Shown in pieces: positions 9,109 to 18,881 of a stretch of DNA of 64,000 nt. Numbering within the stretch: position 1 is the stretch's first letter; each line of letters opens with the position of its first letter. The DNA is from Symmachiella dynata (GTDB taxonomy: Bacteria; Planctomycetota; Planctomycetia; Planctomycetales; Planctomycetaceae), in contig NZ_CP036276.1 in the NCBI RefSeq assembly GCF_007747995.1, positions 6,810,001 through 6,874,000 on the forward strand, in the 5' to 3' direction. Both the position numbers and the translations under genes were made by a program. The notes below the pieces were generated by a model. It was given only the letters and a program-made list of their open reading frames with translations, searched no databases and was not told the DNA's origin.

Positions 9109-12100
9109 ATGCCCCGCCCGTTGATGTGCCTGCTCTGTCTCCTGATGCTCGGACTATTCGTCGCACCGGTTGTGGCGGTGGAAGAAGACGAAGAGGATGC
9201 GGATTATCTGCCCGGACTGTCCGCCGTCTATTCGTCCGGTAAAAAAACAATTCGCCGGATCGATCCAGACATTGAGTTTGTCTGGGGAACCGCCAGCCCC
9301 GATCCGCGCTTGCCAGCGGGCCCCTTTCAAGCCAAGTGGCAAGGGCGATTGCTGTTGCAGGAGCCGAGCACTTACCGGTTCTACGCTTACGTCCAAGGTC
9401 AAGTGACGATCACGCTGGACGGAAAAGAAGTGCTTTCTGGAAAGCCGCAACAGCCGGGGTGGATCAAAGGTCCGCCGTTGGAATTCGATTTCGGTGAGTT
9501 TGAACTGGATGTGCAGTACAAAAAAACGGGAAAGGCCGGTCAGCTCAAACTGTTTTGGTCCGCGGACCGCTTCGACCGCGAACCATTGCCGGCACGGTTT
9601 CTGTACCGCAATGACATTGCCGCCGACCTGAAACAAATTGAACGGGGGCAAAGGGCTTTCGCTGCCCACCGCTGCAATCGCTGCCATCGTGGAGAACAGG
9701 AACAACTCAGCGCCCCGGCTCCCAGTTTAGTACATGCTGCCGGCGGGTTGTCGCGTGCTTGGATCGTCGATCAATTGTCCGGCGCTGCAGCTGACGATCC
9801 GCATGCCAACATGCCGCAATTTGGTTTCGATCGCAAACAAGCTGAGACCATCGCCGCATTTTTACTACAAGGCGATCCGGTCGCCACCACGGATATGCCC
9901 GCAGCTAAAGATGAAACCGTCGCGCGTCGGGAAGGCGAAATTCTGTTGCGCTCCGTCGGGTGCCTCGCCTGCCATACTCATGGTGAGTACGGAACGACTT
10001 CAGAATATACCGGTGGGGACCTAAGCCAGATTGGCAAAAAGCGAAGCCGCGATTGGATCTACACCTGGTTGGCCCACCCGGAGAAATTGAATCGTGACCA
10101 CCGCATGCCGGTGGTCAAATTGACGAAAGAAGAACGCGCGCAATTGGCGCTCTATTTAACGCCGACTGAGCAATCGGCTGATCCAGGCAAATCACAACAA
10201 GACTCGGCGGAAAAAATCGAAGCCGGTCGCGCATTAGTCCTCACGGCCCGCTGCGCCAACTGTCACCGCATTCCGGGTGTTGATGAAAACCTCGCCAACA
10301 TTCCGAAGTTGTCCGCCGCGACAATGAAATCGGCGCAGTCTTGTTTGTCCGCACTACCCGCGGACCAACATTCCCGCCCAGTTTATCCGCACGTCGATTC
10401 AGCAGACATTGCCGCTTATGTCGCGGCGCATGATGAACTGCTGACTCCCATTGGAGAATTTGAACAGGGGCGGCAACTGTTGGTGCAGCGGAATTGCTTG
10501 AACTGCCATGAACGCGACCTGGGCAAAGGAATCGTGGCCATTGCCGGAAAGATGTCGCGGGTCGATGAAACCTTGCAGGGACAAAGCGAAGCACTCATTC
10601 CGCCGGCGCTGACAGCGGTTGGCGATAAGTTGAAAGATGACGCGCTGTCCGAGGCCGTCAGCGGTGAACAAAAGAAACCGCGGCTGCCTTGGCTCAAAGT
10701 CCGCATGCCGCGATTTCAGCATACCGATGCCGAAAAACAAGCCTTGACGAAATACCTAATCGGCCATGATCGCATCCCGAGTTTTAATACTGACCCGCCC
10801 GCCAAAGTCACGGAGACCGAGCGCAGGCAAGCCTTGATTGCCGGACATGAACTTGTCGGTGGCAAAGGGTTTAGTTGCGTTGCTTGCCATGCCTTTGGCA
10901 AGTTCGAACCGCGCAACGTCGCACTGGGCACCCGTGGTTCTGATCTGCTGATGTTGGGCCAGCGCATGCGGCGGGAGTATTTCCTGCGGTGGACACGTTC
11001 GCCCTTGCGGATTGTGCCGGGTATGGAGATGCCTTCGTTCGACAAACCGGTTCCAAAAATTCTGGCCGGCAATCATGATCGGCAATTGGCGGCGATCTGG
11101 GATGGCCTCAACGATCCCAACTTCACCGTGCCGACCAATCCTTCGGTAGTCGAACAATATTTGGTCGTCCGCCCCGATGAACCCCCGCGCATCGTGCGCG
11201 ACGTGTTCACGAATCACAAAGCAGATGGTGGTTATACGCCGCGCTCATTCGCCGTAGGACTACCGAATCGGCACAATGTGTTTTACGACCTCGATACGTT
11301 TTCGCTACGCCAATGGTGGCTGGGCGATTTTGCCCGCCAACGCACGCAAGGCAAAAGTTGGTTTTGGGACGCGGCCGGTGTGACCATTGCCGTGGGAACA
11401 CCCAACGCCCCCGACATCGCACTCCACGCCGACGGTACCGCAGCCGATGCGTTGTTGATTCCTACCCGCGACCAAGGCACACACGGCCGCTTGGTCGGTT
11501 ATCATACTGACAGCAACGGTGTGCAGCTTGAATATGTCTTGAATTTCCCCAACGACCGGCAACTGCACGTCACTGAAACGATCGGTCCGGTCATGGACCC
11601 GGACCGTCCTCAACTGACAGGTTGGACGCGCCGTATTTCCGTGAGCGGCATCCCGGAGGGATTCCAGGCGGTTTTATTACATCGCACGCCCGAGGTCGCG
11701 TTTGGCAATCCCCTGGTCGAAGCCATAGACGAATCGGCCACACCGTGGGAGTCCGTTTCGGCCGATGGCAAAACTCAAGGCAGCGTGATTGACAAAACGG
11801 GTGATACGGCCTTGGGAGCATTTCGCTACCTGTGCGAACTGAAACCGGAGGAACTCGGCAAGAATCCCGCAACGCCTTCGAAATTCCCCATCGAAAAAAT
11901 CACCTCGGTGCCGGGATATGACGGAATCCGTCTGCCATTGTCACGATCGATTATGCCGACAGCGATCGCCTGGACGCATGACGGAAAGATGGTGTTCACC
12001 TCCCTCAAAGGGCATGTTTACATCGCCGAGGATACCGATGGCGATGGCATTGAGGATGAATTGAAGCTCTTCGAAGAAGGACTCGCCGCTGCTTACGGTG

Positions 12101-13260
12101 TGATCGCCGACGGAGCGGATTTGATCGTGGCCCACAAACCGGAATTGCTACGACTGCGCGACACCGACGGCGATGGCCGCGCGGATGTGCGAGAAGTCGT
12201 CGCTACTGGCTGGGGTTTCAACGACAATTACCACGACTGGACGACCGGCATCGTGCGGGACTCAGCCGGCAATATGTACGTGGGACTGGGCAGTGACTAT
12301 GCACAAAAAAAACGGCGGGCCGAACACACACGTTGGCGCGGTAAAGTGCTGCGGATCGATCCGTCGGGCAAGATCGAACCGTTAGGGCACGACCTGCGTT
12401 ACCCTACCGGGCTGGCGATCGATCAAGAGGATCGTGTCTACATGTCCGATCAACAAGGAGTGCAGAACACCTTCAATGAGATCAACCATCTCGTGCCGGG
12501 ACGGGGTTACGGCGTGACCAGTCCGCATCGTGACTCACCCGATTCGCCTCCCATGTGGCCGGCAGTGCAACTGCCGCACCCCTGGACGCGGAGCGTGAAC
12601 GGCATCTTCTTTTTGAACTCTGAACGTGACAATAAAAACCAAGTCTTCGGCCCCTTCGCCGGTCATGGCATTGGCTGTGAATACGACACACGGGCGCTGA
12701 TTCGCTTCACGACGCAACAAGTCGGTGACGTTCTGCAAGGCGCCGCCTATCGACTCAGCCGCACGGACATCGAAGACGCCACCGCCAATTTCACCGGCGC
12801 GCTCAGCGGTGCTGTCAGCCCCGATGGCGACATCTACATCGGCAGCATTCACGATAGCGGATGGTTGGGCGGACACAATCTCGGCGACATCGTGCGGTTG
12901 CGACCCAATGGCAAATTGCCGCTCGGCATTCGCGAACTCCGCGCGAATCCGCAAGGCTTCACGTTGACCTTCACTGCCCCGGTGAATCGCGAAGCTGCCG
13001 CCGATCCGAAAAACTACACCATCTCCGCCTACACACGCATCTGGGAGGGTGGCTACGCAACTCCCGAATCGGGCCGCCACAAAGTGACCGTCACCGGCGC
13101 CCAAGTTTCTGAAGATGGCCGTGAAGTTATCTTGACTGTCGACGCGCTGCAGGAGAAATTTGTCTACGAAGTCAGCTGCGGCCGCATCGGCCCGGACCCC
13201 AACCAACCCCTTTGGCCGTCAATCGGCTACTACACCATGACCGTCGTCCCGAAAAAGTAG
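9109..13260 (+). CDS. PA14 / pentahaem cytochrome c / beta-propeller protein (planctomycete type)
   Basis: Large exported protein of 1383 residues. Signal peptide at 1-24 (hydrophobic LMCLLCLLMLGLFVAPVVA). A PA14-like sugar-binding domain covers about 35-165. Five CxxCH haem sites follow: C189 (CNRCH), C285 (CLACH), C382 (CANCH), C463 (CLNCH) and C590 (CVACH). A beta-rich region of unclear family spans about 690-910. A propeller like glucose/sorbosone dehydrogenases runs from about 935 to 1270 and contains calcium-type loops DTDGDGIEDE and DTDGDGRADV. An Ig-like C-terminal domain ends the chain. The likely role is periplasmic oxidation of a carbohydrate or alcohol with electrons passed through the haems; this is inferred from domain types. 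It is transcribed alone, and its TAG stop lies inside a 27-nt palindromic repeat. Confidence 0.88.
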   Translation: MPRPLMCLLCLLMLGLFVAPVVAVEEDEEDADYLPGLSAVYSSGKKTIRRIDPDIEFVWGTASPDPRLPAGPFQAKWQGRLLLQEPSTYRFYAYVQGQVTITLDGKEVLSGKPQQPGWIKGPPLEFDFGEFELDVQYKKTGKAGQLKLFWSADRFDREPLPARFLYRNDIAADLKQIERGQRAFAAHRCNRCHRGEQEQLSAPAPSLVHAAGGLSRAWIVDQLSGAAADDPHANMPQFGFDRKQAETIAAFLLQGDPVATTDMPAAKDETVARREGEILLRSVGCLACHTHGEYGTTSEYTGGDLSQIGKKRSRDWIYTWLAHPEKLNRDHRMPVVKLTKEERAQLALYLTPTEQSADPGKSQQDSAEKIEAGRALVLTARCANCHRIPGVDENLANIPKLSAATMKSAQSCLSALPADQHSRPVYPHVDSADIAAYVAAHDELLTPIGEFEQGRQLLVQRNCLNCHERDLGKGIVAIAGKMSRVDETLQGQSEALIPPALTAVGDKLKDDALSEAVSGEQKKPRLPWLKVRMPRFQHTDAEKQALTKYLIGHDRIPSFNTDPPAKVTETERRQALIAGHELVGGKGFSCVACHAFGKFEPRNVALGTRGSDLLMLGQRMRREYFLRWTRSPLRIVPGMEMPSFDKPVPKILAGNHDRQLAAIWDGLNDPNFTVPTNPSVVEQYLVVRPDEPPRIVRDVFTNHKADGGYTPRSFAVGLPNRHNVFYDLDTFSLRQWWLGDFARQRTQGKSWFWDAAGVTIAVGTPNAPDIALHADGTAADALLIPTRDQGTHGRLVGYHTDSNGVQLEYVLNFPNDRQLHVTETIGPVMDPDRPQLTGWTRRISVSGIPEGFQAVLLHRTPEVAFGNPLVEAIDESATPWESVSADGKTQGSVIDKTGDTALGAFRYLCELKPEELGKNPATPSKFPIEKITSVPGYDGIRLPLSRSIMPTAIAWTHDGKMVFTSLKGHVYIAEDTDGDGIEDELKLFEEGLAAAYGVIADGADLIVAHKPELLRLRDTDGDGRADVREVVATGWGFNDNYHDWTTGIVRDSAGNMYVGLGSDYAQKKRRAEHTRWRGKVLRIDPSGKIEPLGHDLRYPTGLAIDQEDRVYMSDQQGVQNTFNEINHLVPGRGYGVTSPHRDSPDSPPMWPAVQLPHPWTRSVNGIFFLNSERDNKNQVFGPFAGHGIGCEYDTRALIRFTTQQVGDVLQGAAYRLSRTDIEDATANFTGALSGAVSPDGDIYIGSIHDSGWLGGHNLGDIVRLRPNGKLPLGIRELRANPQGFTLTFTAPVNREAAADPKNYTISAYTRIWEGGYATPESGRHKVTVTGAQVSEDGREVILTVDALQEKFVYEVSCGRIGPDPNQPLWPSIGYYTMTVVPKK

Positions 13261-13283
13261 GGTGCGTCGCGACGCACCTTTCT
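13257..13283 (+). repeat. 27-nt palindromic 3'-end element, copy 1
   Basis: Centred on the perfect 18-bp palindrome GGTGCGTCGCGACGCACC, preceded by GTAG and followed by TTTCT. The stop codon of the cytochrome gene is part of it. The same 27 bases occur downstream of iorB and, inverted, downstream of the minus-strand esterase gene, so orientation relative to the gene is constant. Position and the T-rich end fit a transcription terminator or RNA 3'-end stabiliser, although the palindrome has no spare loop bases. Confidence 0.8.
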
Positions 13284-13819
13284 AGGTAGGACAAATGATC
13301 CTCCTCATACATCAATGCGCTGCACACGTTTTGACGCAAGTTTTTTAGCCGCAGAGGATTTCTCAATGGGGCCTCAATTGATTAAGCGACAGCGATAAGT
13401 CGAGTTGTAAATTGGGAGTGACCAACCGAACAAGCCAGCGAAGTCGAGTCAATCAAACCGTTCAACCGAAAACACTACAATCAAACAACCGTTCCAGGCC
13501 GTTCGCCACTTCAATTCTCTGTGACCTCTGTGTTCTCTGTGGCAAATAATTGCGAGCGCAAACGGTCGGTTTGGGATTTTGAGAGTCCCGCCTGAAAATC
13601 CGTGTTTCATCCGTGTTCAATCTGTGGCTAAGAAAATAACGGTCCGATTTGGTTGCGGCTCAGCCGCGCTCAGCGATTTGCAACCTGCCGATATTTTCCG
13701 CTGACAGTCGTAACCTTCTTGAACGCTGCGAGCGGCCTTCCTAGAATCCATAGCACGCCCCGCGCTGGCGGCCGCGATATTCCTCCGGGTCATCTACTCC
13801 CAACAAGCAGCGATCACTC
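13284..13819. other. intergenic region with decayed repeats
   Basis: No gene seen in 536 bases. The first about 75 bases continue the similarity with the region after iorB (both contain GCACACGT followed by TTTAGCC-C-AGAGGA). At 13515-13545 lies CTGTGACCTCTGTGTTCTC and at 13597-13630 TCCGTGTTTCATCCGTGTTC, low-complexity repeats whose reverse complement is also found near 45390-45415. The remainder must contain the moxR promoter, which was not identified. Confidence 0.45.
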
Positions 13820-14842
13820 ATGGCAAAAGAACCCCGCGACTTCGGCGAGTTTTTGGAAAAGTTCAAACGTCATCGCGATGTGATGCACGAAGAACTGCAT
13901 AAAGTGATCATCGGCCAGGACGAGGTCATTGAGCAGATCTTTGCCGCCATCTTCACCGGCGGGCATTGCCTGCTGGTTGGTGTTCCTGGTTTGGCGAAGA
14001 CGCTCCTCGTCAGCACGATATCGCAAATCCTCGACGTCCGCTTCAAACGGATTCAATTCACACCCGACCTGATGCCCTCGGACATCACCGGGACCAACGT
14101 GTTGGACGAACAAGAATCGGGCCGCCGTGACTTTCGCTTTGTCGAAGGTCCGGTCTTTACCAATATTCTGCTGGCGGACGAAATCAACCGGACGCCTCCC
14201 AAAACTCAGGCAGCGCTGTTGCAGGCGATGCAGGAACATGAAGTCACCATCGGGCAAACCACCTATCCGCTGCCCGATCCGTTTTTTGTGATCGCCACAC
14301 AAAACCCGATCGAACAGGAAGGGACGTATCCGCTGCCCGAAGCGCAGTTGGACCGCTTTATGTTCAACATCATCGTCGATTACCCCACCGTCGAAGAAGA
14401 AGAACAAATCCTCGACAGCACCACCGGCGCCGAACAACCCGAGATCCGCAAAGTCCTCTCCGCTCGTTCGATTCAATATCTGCAAAAGCAGATCAAGATG
14501 ATCGAAGTCGCGCCGCTCACGATCAGTTACGTCGCCAAGTTAGTTCGCTCCAGTCGTCCGCAAGATGACTCCGCCCCCAAGTTCGTTCAAGAATTGGTCG
14601 ATTGGGGAGCCGGTCCGCGTGCGGGGCAAAACTTGATTGCCGGTGGGCGAGCGATGGCCGCTATGGACGGACGCCCGAGCGTCTCGTTGGATGACATCCG
14701 CAAAGTGGCTGTCCCCGTCCTGCGACACCGCATTTCGACGAACTTCCAAGCTCAGGCGGAAGGGATGTCCACCGACGACATCATCCGCCGCTTGCTCGCC
14801 GAAACCCCTGAACCGACCGTGCCAAAATACGAAAAGGCGTAA
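13820..14842 (+). CDS. MoxR-family AAA+ ATPase
   Basis: AAA+ chaperone-like ATPase of the MoxR group, usually acting with von Willebrand factor A proteins to mature metalloenzymes or envelope complexes. The 340 residues have Walker A GVPGLAKT near 57, Walker B ILLADEINR near 117, sensor 1 ATQNP, the Arg-rich EAQLDRFMF segment, and a C-terminal lid domain. The ATG is well placed and the gene ends 12 bases before the DUF58 gene, the standard MoxR-DUF58 pair. No further members (BatA/BatB-type, transglutaminase) follow on this strand; the pair ends in a repeat. Function is known at family level only. Confidence 0.93.
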   Translation: MAKEPRDFGEFLEKFKRHRDVMHEELHKVIIGQDEVIEQIFAAIFTGGHCLLVGVPGLAKTLLVSTISQILDVRFKRIQFTPDLMPSDITGTNVLDEQESGRRDFRFVEGPVFTNILLADEINRTPPKTQAALLQAMQEHEVTIGQTTYPLPDPFFVIATQNPIEQEGTYPLPEAQLDRFMFNIIVDYPTVEEEEQILDSTTGAEQPEIRKVLSARSIQYLQKQIKMIEVAPLTISYVAKLVRSSRPQDDSAPKFVQELVDWGAGPRAGQNLIAGGRAMAAMDGRPSVSLDDIRKVAVPVLRHRISTNFQAQAEGMSTDDIIRRLLAETPEPTVPKYEKA

Positions 14843-14854
14843 TCATAGCCCTCT

Positions 14855-15751
14855 ATGTCATCGACTGAAAAATACCTCAAGCCCGAAGTCATCCGCACCG
14901 TTTCCCGGTTGGACTTGCGCGCGCGATTCATCGTCGAGGGATTTTTCAACGGGTTGCACGCCAGCCCGTACCACGGATTCAGCGTCGAATTCAGCGAACA
15001 TCGCCGCTACACACAAGGGGACGACCTCAAGGATATCGACTGGCTGGTCTTCGCGAAGACTGATCGGTACTACGTCAAAAAATATCAGGCTGAAACCAAC
15101 CTCACCGGTTATCTGGTGATGGATCTCTCGGAAAGTATGGCCTACACCTACCGGCAGGAACTGACCAAGTTCGACTACAGTATCTGTCTGTCAGCGGCGC
15201 TGGCGTACTTGATGATCCACCAACAGGATCCGGTGGGCTTAATTACGTTCGACGAAAAAATCCGCCATTCGATTCCCGCCAAAAGCAAACGGACGCAATT
15301 GGGCAACATCTTGGCGCTGTTGTCCAAACTACAGCCGACGGGGCAGACGGAGATTTCAAAAAACCTGCAACGGATCGCCGCGATGCTGCGGCATCGCAGT
15401 TTGGTGATGATTTTTTCTGATCTGCTGGCCGATTCTGGACCGGTTATCGACGCGCTGCACATGTTGCGACATGCCGGACATGATGTGATTTTGTTTCACA
15501 TCATGGACGAAGCGGAAGTGAATTTTCCGTTTGACGGGATGGTCGATTTTCGCGATCCGGAAACCGGTGAAACGATGCTGGTCGACGCTGCCGGCATTCG
15601 CGGGGATTATCTCGACAGCGTGGGTGCTCTGCGGGAAAACTACCGCAAGGAATGCTTGTCCGCCGGCGTGGATTATGTCGCGCTCGACACCAGTATTCCC
15701 TTTGACCGAGCGCTGGTGGAGTACCTGTCCCAGCGCAAAGCCCGGTTTTAG
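14855..15751 (+). CDS. DUF58 protein (von Willebrand factor A-like)
   Basis: Partner of the MoxR ATPase upstream. The 298 residues carry the DUF58 signature (HRRYTQGDDLKDIDW near 47-61, then KKYQAETN) and a vWA-like core with MDLSESMAY near 89, a MIDAS-type D-x-S-x-S motif for metal-dependent protein binding. No membrane segment is evident, so it is probably cytoplasmic or loosely membrane-bound. MoxR and DUF58 proteins are thought to work together in folding or metal insertion of client proteins; the client here is unknown. Confidence 0.92.
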   Translation: MSSTEKYLKPEVIRTVSRLDLRARFIVEGFFNGLHASPYHGFSVEFSEHRRYTQGDDLKDIDWLVFAKTDRYYVKKYQAETNLTGYLVMDLSESMAYTYRQELTKFDYSICLSAALAYLMIHQQDPVGLITFDEKIRHSIPAKSKRTQLGNILALLSKLQPTGQTEISKNLQRIAAMLRHRSLVMIFSDLLADSGPVIDALHMLRHAGHDVILFHIMDEAEVNFPFDGMVDFRDPETGETMLVDAAGIRGDYLDSVGALRENYRKECLSAGVDYVALDTSIPFDRALVEYLSQRKARF

Positions 15752-15831
15752 GCCACCGGGGTGCATTGCCCAGTAATAGCCATCTATTAGCATCCGCACT
15801 TCCTCGCTCTTATTGGGAGCAGAGGCTCATT

Positions 15832-15903
15832 GGCAGGGAGAGCTGAAATTGCTGCTTCTTGTGCCTGCGGCACACCGATTGCCTTTGGCAATCGCTGCCA
15901 CCC
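15832..15903. repeat. palindrome-rich dispersed repeat, copy 2
   Basis: Nearly identical to the block at 7003-7073, including GTGCC-TGC-GGCAC at 15861 and CGATTGCC-TTT-GGCAATCG at 15876. The arms are unchanged between copies while the loop differs (GTT against TTT), which suggests selection or copying that preserves pairing. Both copies lie between convergent 3' ends. Confidence 0.75.
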
Positions 15904-15955
15904 TGAGGGGGGTCCCGTGGTGAAATGCTATTTTTTACCGTGGGAGCGGGGAGGA

Positions 15956-17011
15956 TTACGGGGTGGTCGGTAGTGCGACATCCAACTCCGTGGCGGTTTT
16001 TACCAATCGTTGCCAGTTGCCGTCGTCGAAGGGAATGCCATCCTGCAGACGTTGTTCGCGGACCTCGCGGCTACGGTCGCCGGGTAAGCGAATTCGCTCG
16101 ACGTTTACTTGGCGGCGGCTGTTGCGTATCGAAGCGATCAGTTGGTCGGCTTGCGCCAGAAAATGTTCTGTCCCGGCGAATTGTTGTGGCTGCCAGACGA
16201 TTGCCAACACATTGTTGCAACTATCCGCATCCTCTTGTGGGGGGCAGAATCCGCCCGACAGGCCGCCGATGAGAATATCCAGTATCAGCCCCAAGCCAAA
16301 TCCCTTATAACCTGCCTGCGCCCCGCCCAGCGGTTGGATTGTGCCAGGGGGATCAGCGCGGCGAACTTCTGGGTCGTTGGTCGGTTCCCCAGCGCCATCC
16401 AACAACCAGCCGTCAGGGCAGGGGACCCCTTCGGCGAGGGCCAAACGAATTTTGCCGTTGGCGACGGCTGAGGTGGAAATATCCAACACCAGTGGACCGT
16501 CGCTGGTGGGTACGCCAATTGCCAGCGGATTGGTACTGATCTGTGGTTCGGTTCCCCCCGGTGGGGCCACAACCCGCAGCGAGCCGTTGTCATTGACCGC
16601 CACCAGCGCTGCGAAACCTGCTTCGGCGGCTAACTCGACCCATTCTCCTAAGCGCCCAATGTGCCCGCACCGCATGAGTGTTCCGCTGGCAATGCCCAGG
16701 GAACCTGCTTTGTCCATCAATCGCTGGATCAAACGGCGGGCTTGGACTTGTCCGAAACCAAACTGTGCATCAGCCGCCAACATCGCCGCTGTCTCCGAGT
16801 GAACAGCCAACTCGACACCCGGCACCAGTTCGCCGATGCGCAATTGCCGCACATAGTCGCGAATTCGCATCACCCCATGCGAATCATGTCCCCGCAGATT
16901 CGCCTCGACGAGGCTAGCAGCCACAATCGCAGCTTCCTCGCTGGGGACACCCGCAGCTTGGAATAGTTGTGTGGCAAATTGTTGTAGTGTGGTCGCGGAA
17001 TAATTGGGCAT
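15956..17011 (-). CDS. malate/L-lactate dehydrogenase family oxidoreductase (Ldh2)
   Basis: NAD(P)-dependent 2-hydroxyacid dehydrogenase of the Ldh2/YlbC/ComC type, unrelated to Rossmann lactate dehydrogenases. The 351 residues contain the signatures ANLRGHDSHGVMR (catalytic His region near 38-50), MRCGHIGRLGEW near 113, STNPLAIGVPT and LDISTSAVANGKI near 175, and GYKGFGLGLILDIL near 233. Possible substrates include malate, lactate, sulfolactate or ureidoglycolate. No pathway neighbour decides among them. It is transcribed alone toward the palindromic repeat. Confidence 0.9.
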   Translation of the reverse strand: MPNYSATTLQQFATQLFQAAGVPSEEAAIVAASLVEANLRGHDSHGVMRIRDYVRQLRIGELVPGVELAVHSETAAMLAADAQFGFGQVQARRLIQRLMDKAGSLGIASGTLMRCGHIGRLGEWVELAAEAGFAALVAVNDNGSLRVVAPPGGTEPQISTNPLAIGVPTSDGPLVLDISTSAVANGKIRLALAEGVPCPDGWLLDGAGEPTNDPEVRRADPPGTIQPLGGAQAGYKGFGLGLILDILIGGLSGGFCPPQEDADSCNNVLAIVWQPQQFAGTEHFLAQADQLIASIRNSRRQVNVERIRLPGDRSREVREQRLQDGIPFDDGNWQRLVKTATELDVALPTTP

Positions 17012-17157
17012 GGTCGATGATTTGTTTTAGCTTAAGGAAGCAGCCTCATGGAAAGACGTGCTGGCTCGCTACTTGGGAGTGCAGCTGTTTTGTCTTCCAA
17101 TTCTGGCGACTTGAAGAGGTATGGTGGATTCATTGGGGGCGAGATCGCTGGTTTGCG

Positions 17158-17200
17158 AAAACCCTCACCCCGGTCCTCTCCCAGAGGGAGAGGGAGTAAA
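17158..17200. repeat. palindromic intergenic repeat
   Basis: Contains CCTCTCCC-AGA-GGGAGAGG at 17175-17193, a perfect 8-bp hairpin with a three-base loop, next to ACCCTCACCCC. It lies between the dehydrogenase start and the end of the next minus-strand gene. Short repeats of this look are common between genes of many bacteria. Confidence 0.6.
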
Positions 17201-17238
17201 GATATTCCCCGCCGTACGATGCTTGGCGAGGCCATTGG

Positions 17239-17868
17239 CTAGACACAGATTTCGACCTCTAGGAATTTGTGGGGATCCTTTTGGTACTGTGCGGCGAGTT
17301 GTTTGAGGGTCTCCCAACGGGTGCTGTGACGGGGGGACTCGAATTGCGGGATCTCCTCGGGAAGTTTTTGTAGTAATGCTTTTTTAACAAGCATCGCCCG
17401 GATTTTTCGCGTGCGCATGTCACCGGCGCATTCACTGGTTAGGCAGATCAGGTACCGTTCCACCTTCACATCGAGGTGCATATCGCGTTTGAGCGTGCCG
17501 GTCGCGAATTTCTCGGCGACCTCGTTGAGTACCGCATTCAAGTAGTACCAATGGTCTTCTTTTTCCAGCGGAATGATGGCGTCCTGCTCGCTGGTGTTTC
17601 TTGCTGCGGCATTGATTGTGTCGACGGCGACCGCATTGAGAAAGACATCGGCGCAATTTTTTTCGATCACCGTGCGAATATAAAGCTTGCCGTCATGGAT
17701 CGTGTTGAGCGACACATTGATGCGGTCGAAGAATTCCTTTTTGGCCCAATCCGCTTTGGCTTTGCGTTTGCCAAAGAACCAACCAACCGCCATAAAGCCG
17801 GCGGCTGTTAGGAATTTGATCCAGTGTTCCTGAAATTGCTCAACGACAGCATCGAGAAATTCTTGCAT
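17239..17868 (-). CDS. hypothetical protein with one N-terminal membrane segment
   Basis: Not recognised. From ATG (MQEFLDAVVEQF) the product has about 209 residues: a TM helix near 17-33 (FLTAAGFMAVGWFFG) followed by a basic KRKAKADW and a mostly helical soluble domain, probably cytoplasmic by the positive-inside rule. No catalytic motif is visible. The frame opens 15 codons further up, but those are unlikely to be translated. The next upstream gene on the same strand is another hypothetical, about 110 bases away, so they may share a transcript. Confidence 0.75.
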   Translation of the reverse strand: MQEFLDAVVEQFQEHWIKFLTAAGFMAVGWFFGKRKAKADWAKKEFFDRINVSLNTIHDGKLYIRTVIEKNCADVFLNAVAVDTINAAARNTSEQDAIIPLEKEDHWYYLNAVLNEVAEKFATGTLKRDMHLDVKVERYLICLTSECAGDMRTRKIRAMLVKKALLQKLPEEIPQFESPRHSTRWETLKQLAAQYQKDPHKFLEVEICV

Positions 17869-17974
17869 GGCGGATTCCGTCCATCCTCCGGCAGGCTTGT
17901 GTTGTTTCCTCACCTAAACAGACAAGAATTCTACCGAAGTTGTTCGCAAAAAACGACGCGGCCGAAGCGTTGCT

Positions 17975-18577
17975 TCAAATGTCGATTCGCAAATCAATGG
18001 AGAAGTTTGCATGCGATTCGTCGCGATCGATCAACTCCATCGGCGTGATGCTGTAGTAGCCTCCCAGTTTGGGGCCGCCGGCATAACTTTCGCGGCGCGG
18101 ATCCTGATTCACGACCCGACGAAAACCGTACTGTTGTGTCATAAAGTGCGTGAGCCGCAATGGGTTTCCCGTGGTGCCCACAAAAGTGATCCGTCGTAAA
18201 CGTTGCCGCGTATCGAAATAGTACGTTAGGCTTCCAGCCAGATCCGTGTCATCGATTCCCGTCACTAGCGGCACGCGATAACCTTGCAGATCCAAATGCC
18301 GCAGGCTGGCGGAGACTTGTTGCCATTTATTCATCACGTGGTTGGGCGTCAAATCGAAGCGAAAGATCTCGGAAAAATCTTGAACTTGAGGGCCGGAAAC
18401 TGCGACGACCTCGTCACCAGCTTCCGCCAATGTCTCGCTGACGATTTCGGGGTCGACCAGAATTTCATCGTCAGCGAACAGTCCCGTTATCCCATCCTCA
18501 CCGGCCGGAGCGGTTTTGTATTGCATGTAGCCGAAACCGGCCGCCGTGAAAATCATTGCTGAAATGAGCAGTCGCAT
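17975..18577 (-). CDS. hypothetical membrane-anchored protein
   Basis: Not recognised with confidence; it resembles a planctomycete-restricted family of unknown function. The product has 200 residues. N-terminal hydrophobic segment MRLLISAMIFTAAGFGYMQY acts as signal anchor; an acidic stretch (about 30-65) follows, then a domain with YYFDTRQRLRRITFVG near 125 and HFMTQQYGFRRV near 148, perhaps alpha/beta. The ATG two codons inside a TTG-opened frame is chosen. Extracytoplasmic location is inferred. Confidence 0.75.
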   Translation of the reverse strand: MRLLISAMIFTAAGFGYMQYKTAPAGEDGITGLFADDEILVDPEIVSETLAEAGDEVVAVSGPQVQDFSEIFRFDLTPNHVMNKWQQVSASLRHLDLQGYRVPLVTGIDDTDLAGSLTYYFDTRQRLRRITFVGTTGNPLRLTHFMTQQYGFRRVVNQDPRRESYAGGPKLGGYYSITPMELIDRDESHANFSIDLRIDI

Positions 18578-18881
18578 GACCAACTTCCCCCTGCGGGAAA
18601 TGAGGAGTGCACCGGATGAACAACAGACGTTTTATGGACGGATCTCTCCCCGCCCGGTGCGCAGGGGGCCGCCTTAATTAAATTATCGACCACCGACCGG
18701 CCCCAACATCGGATGTCGAATCTGCAAAGGTAGAGGCTACGGGACCACACAAACCGATAGCTGCCGTAGAACATGCAACATCCGCATCGCCGCTGCACCA
18801 TACGATTGACACGGGCACCTACAAACCTGACAACTAGGATGTCTTAACCCCGATCCTGCCTATCCAGACTGGTGGTGAACC

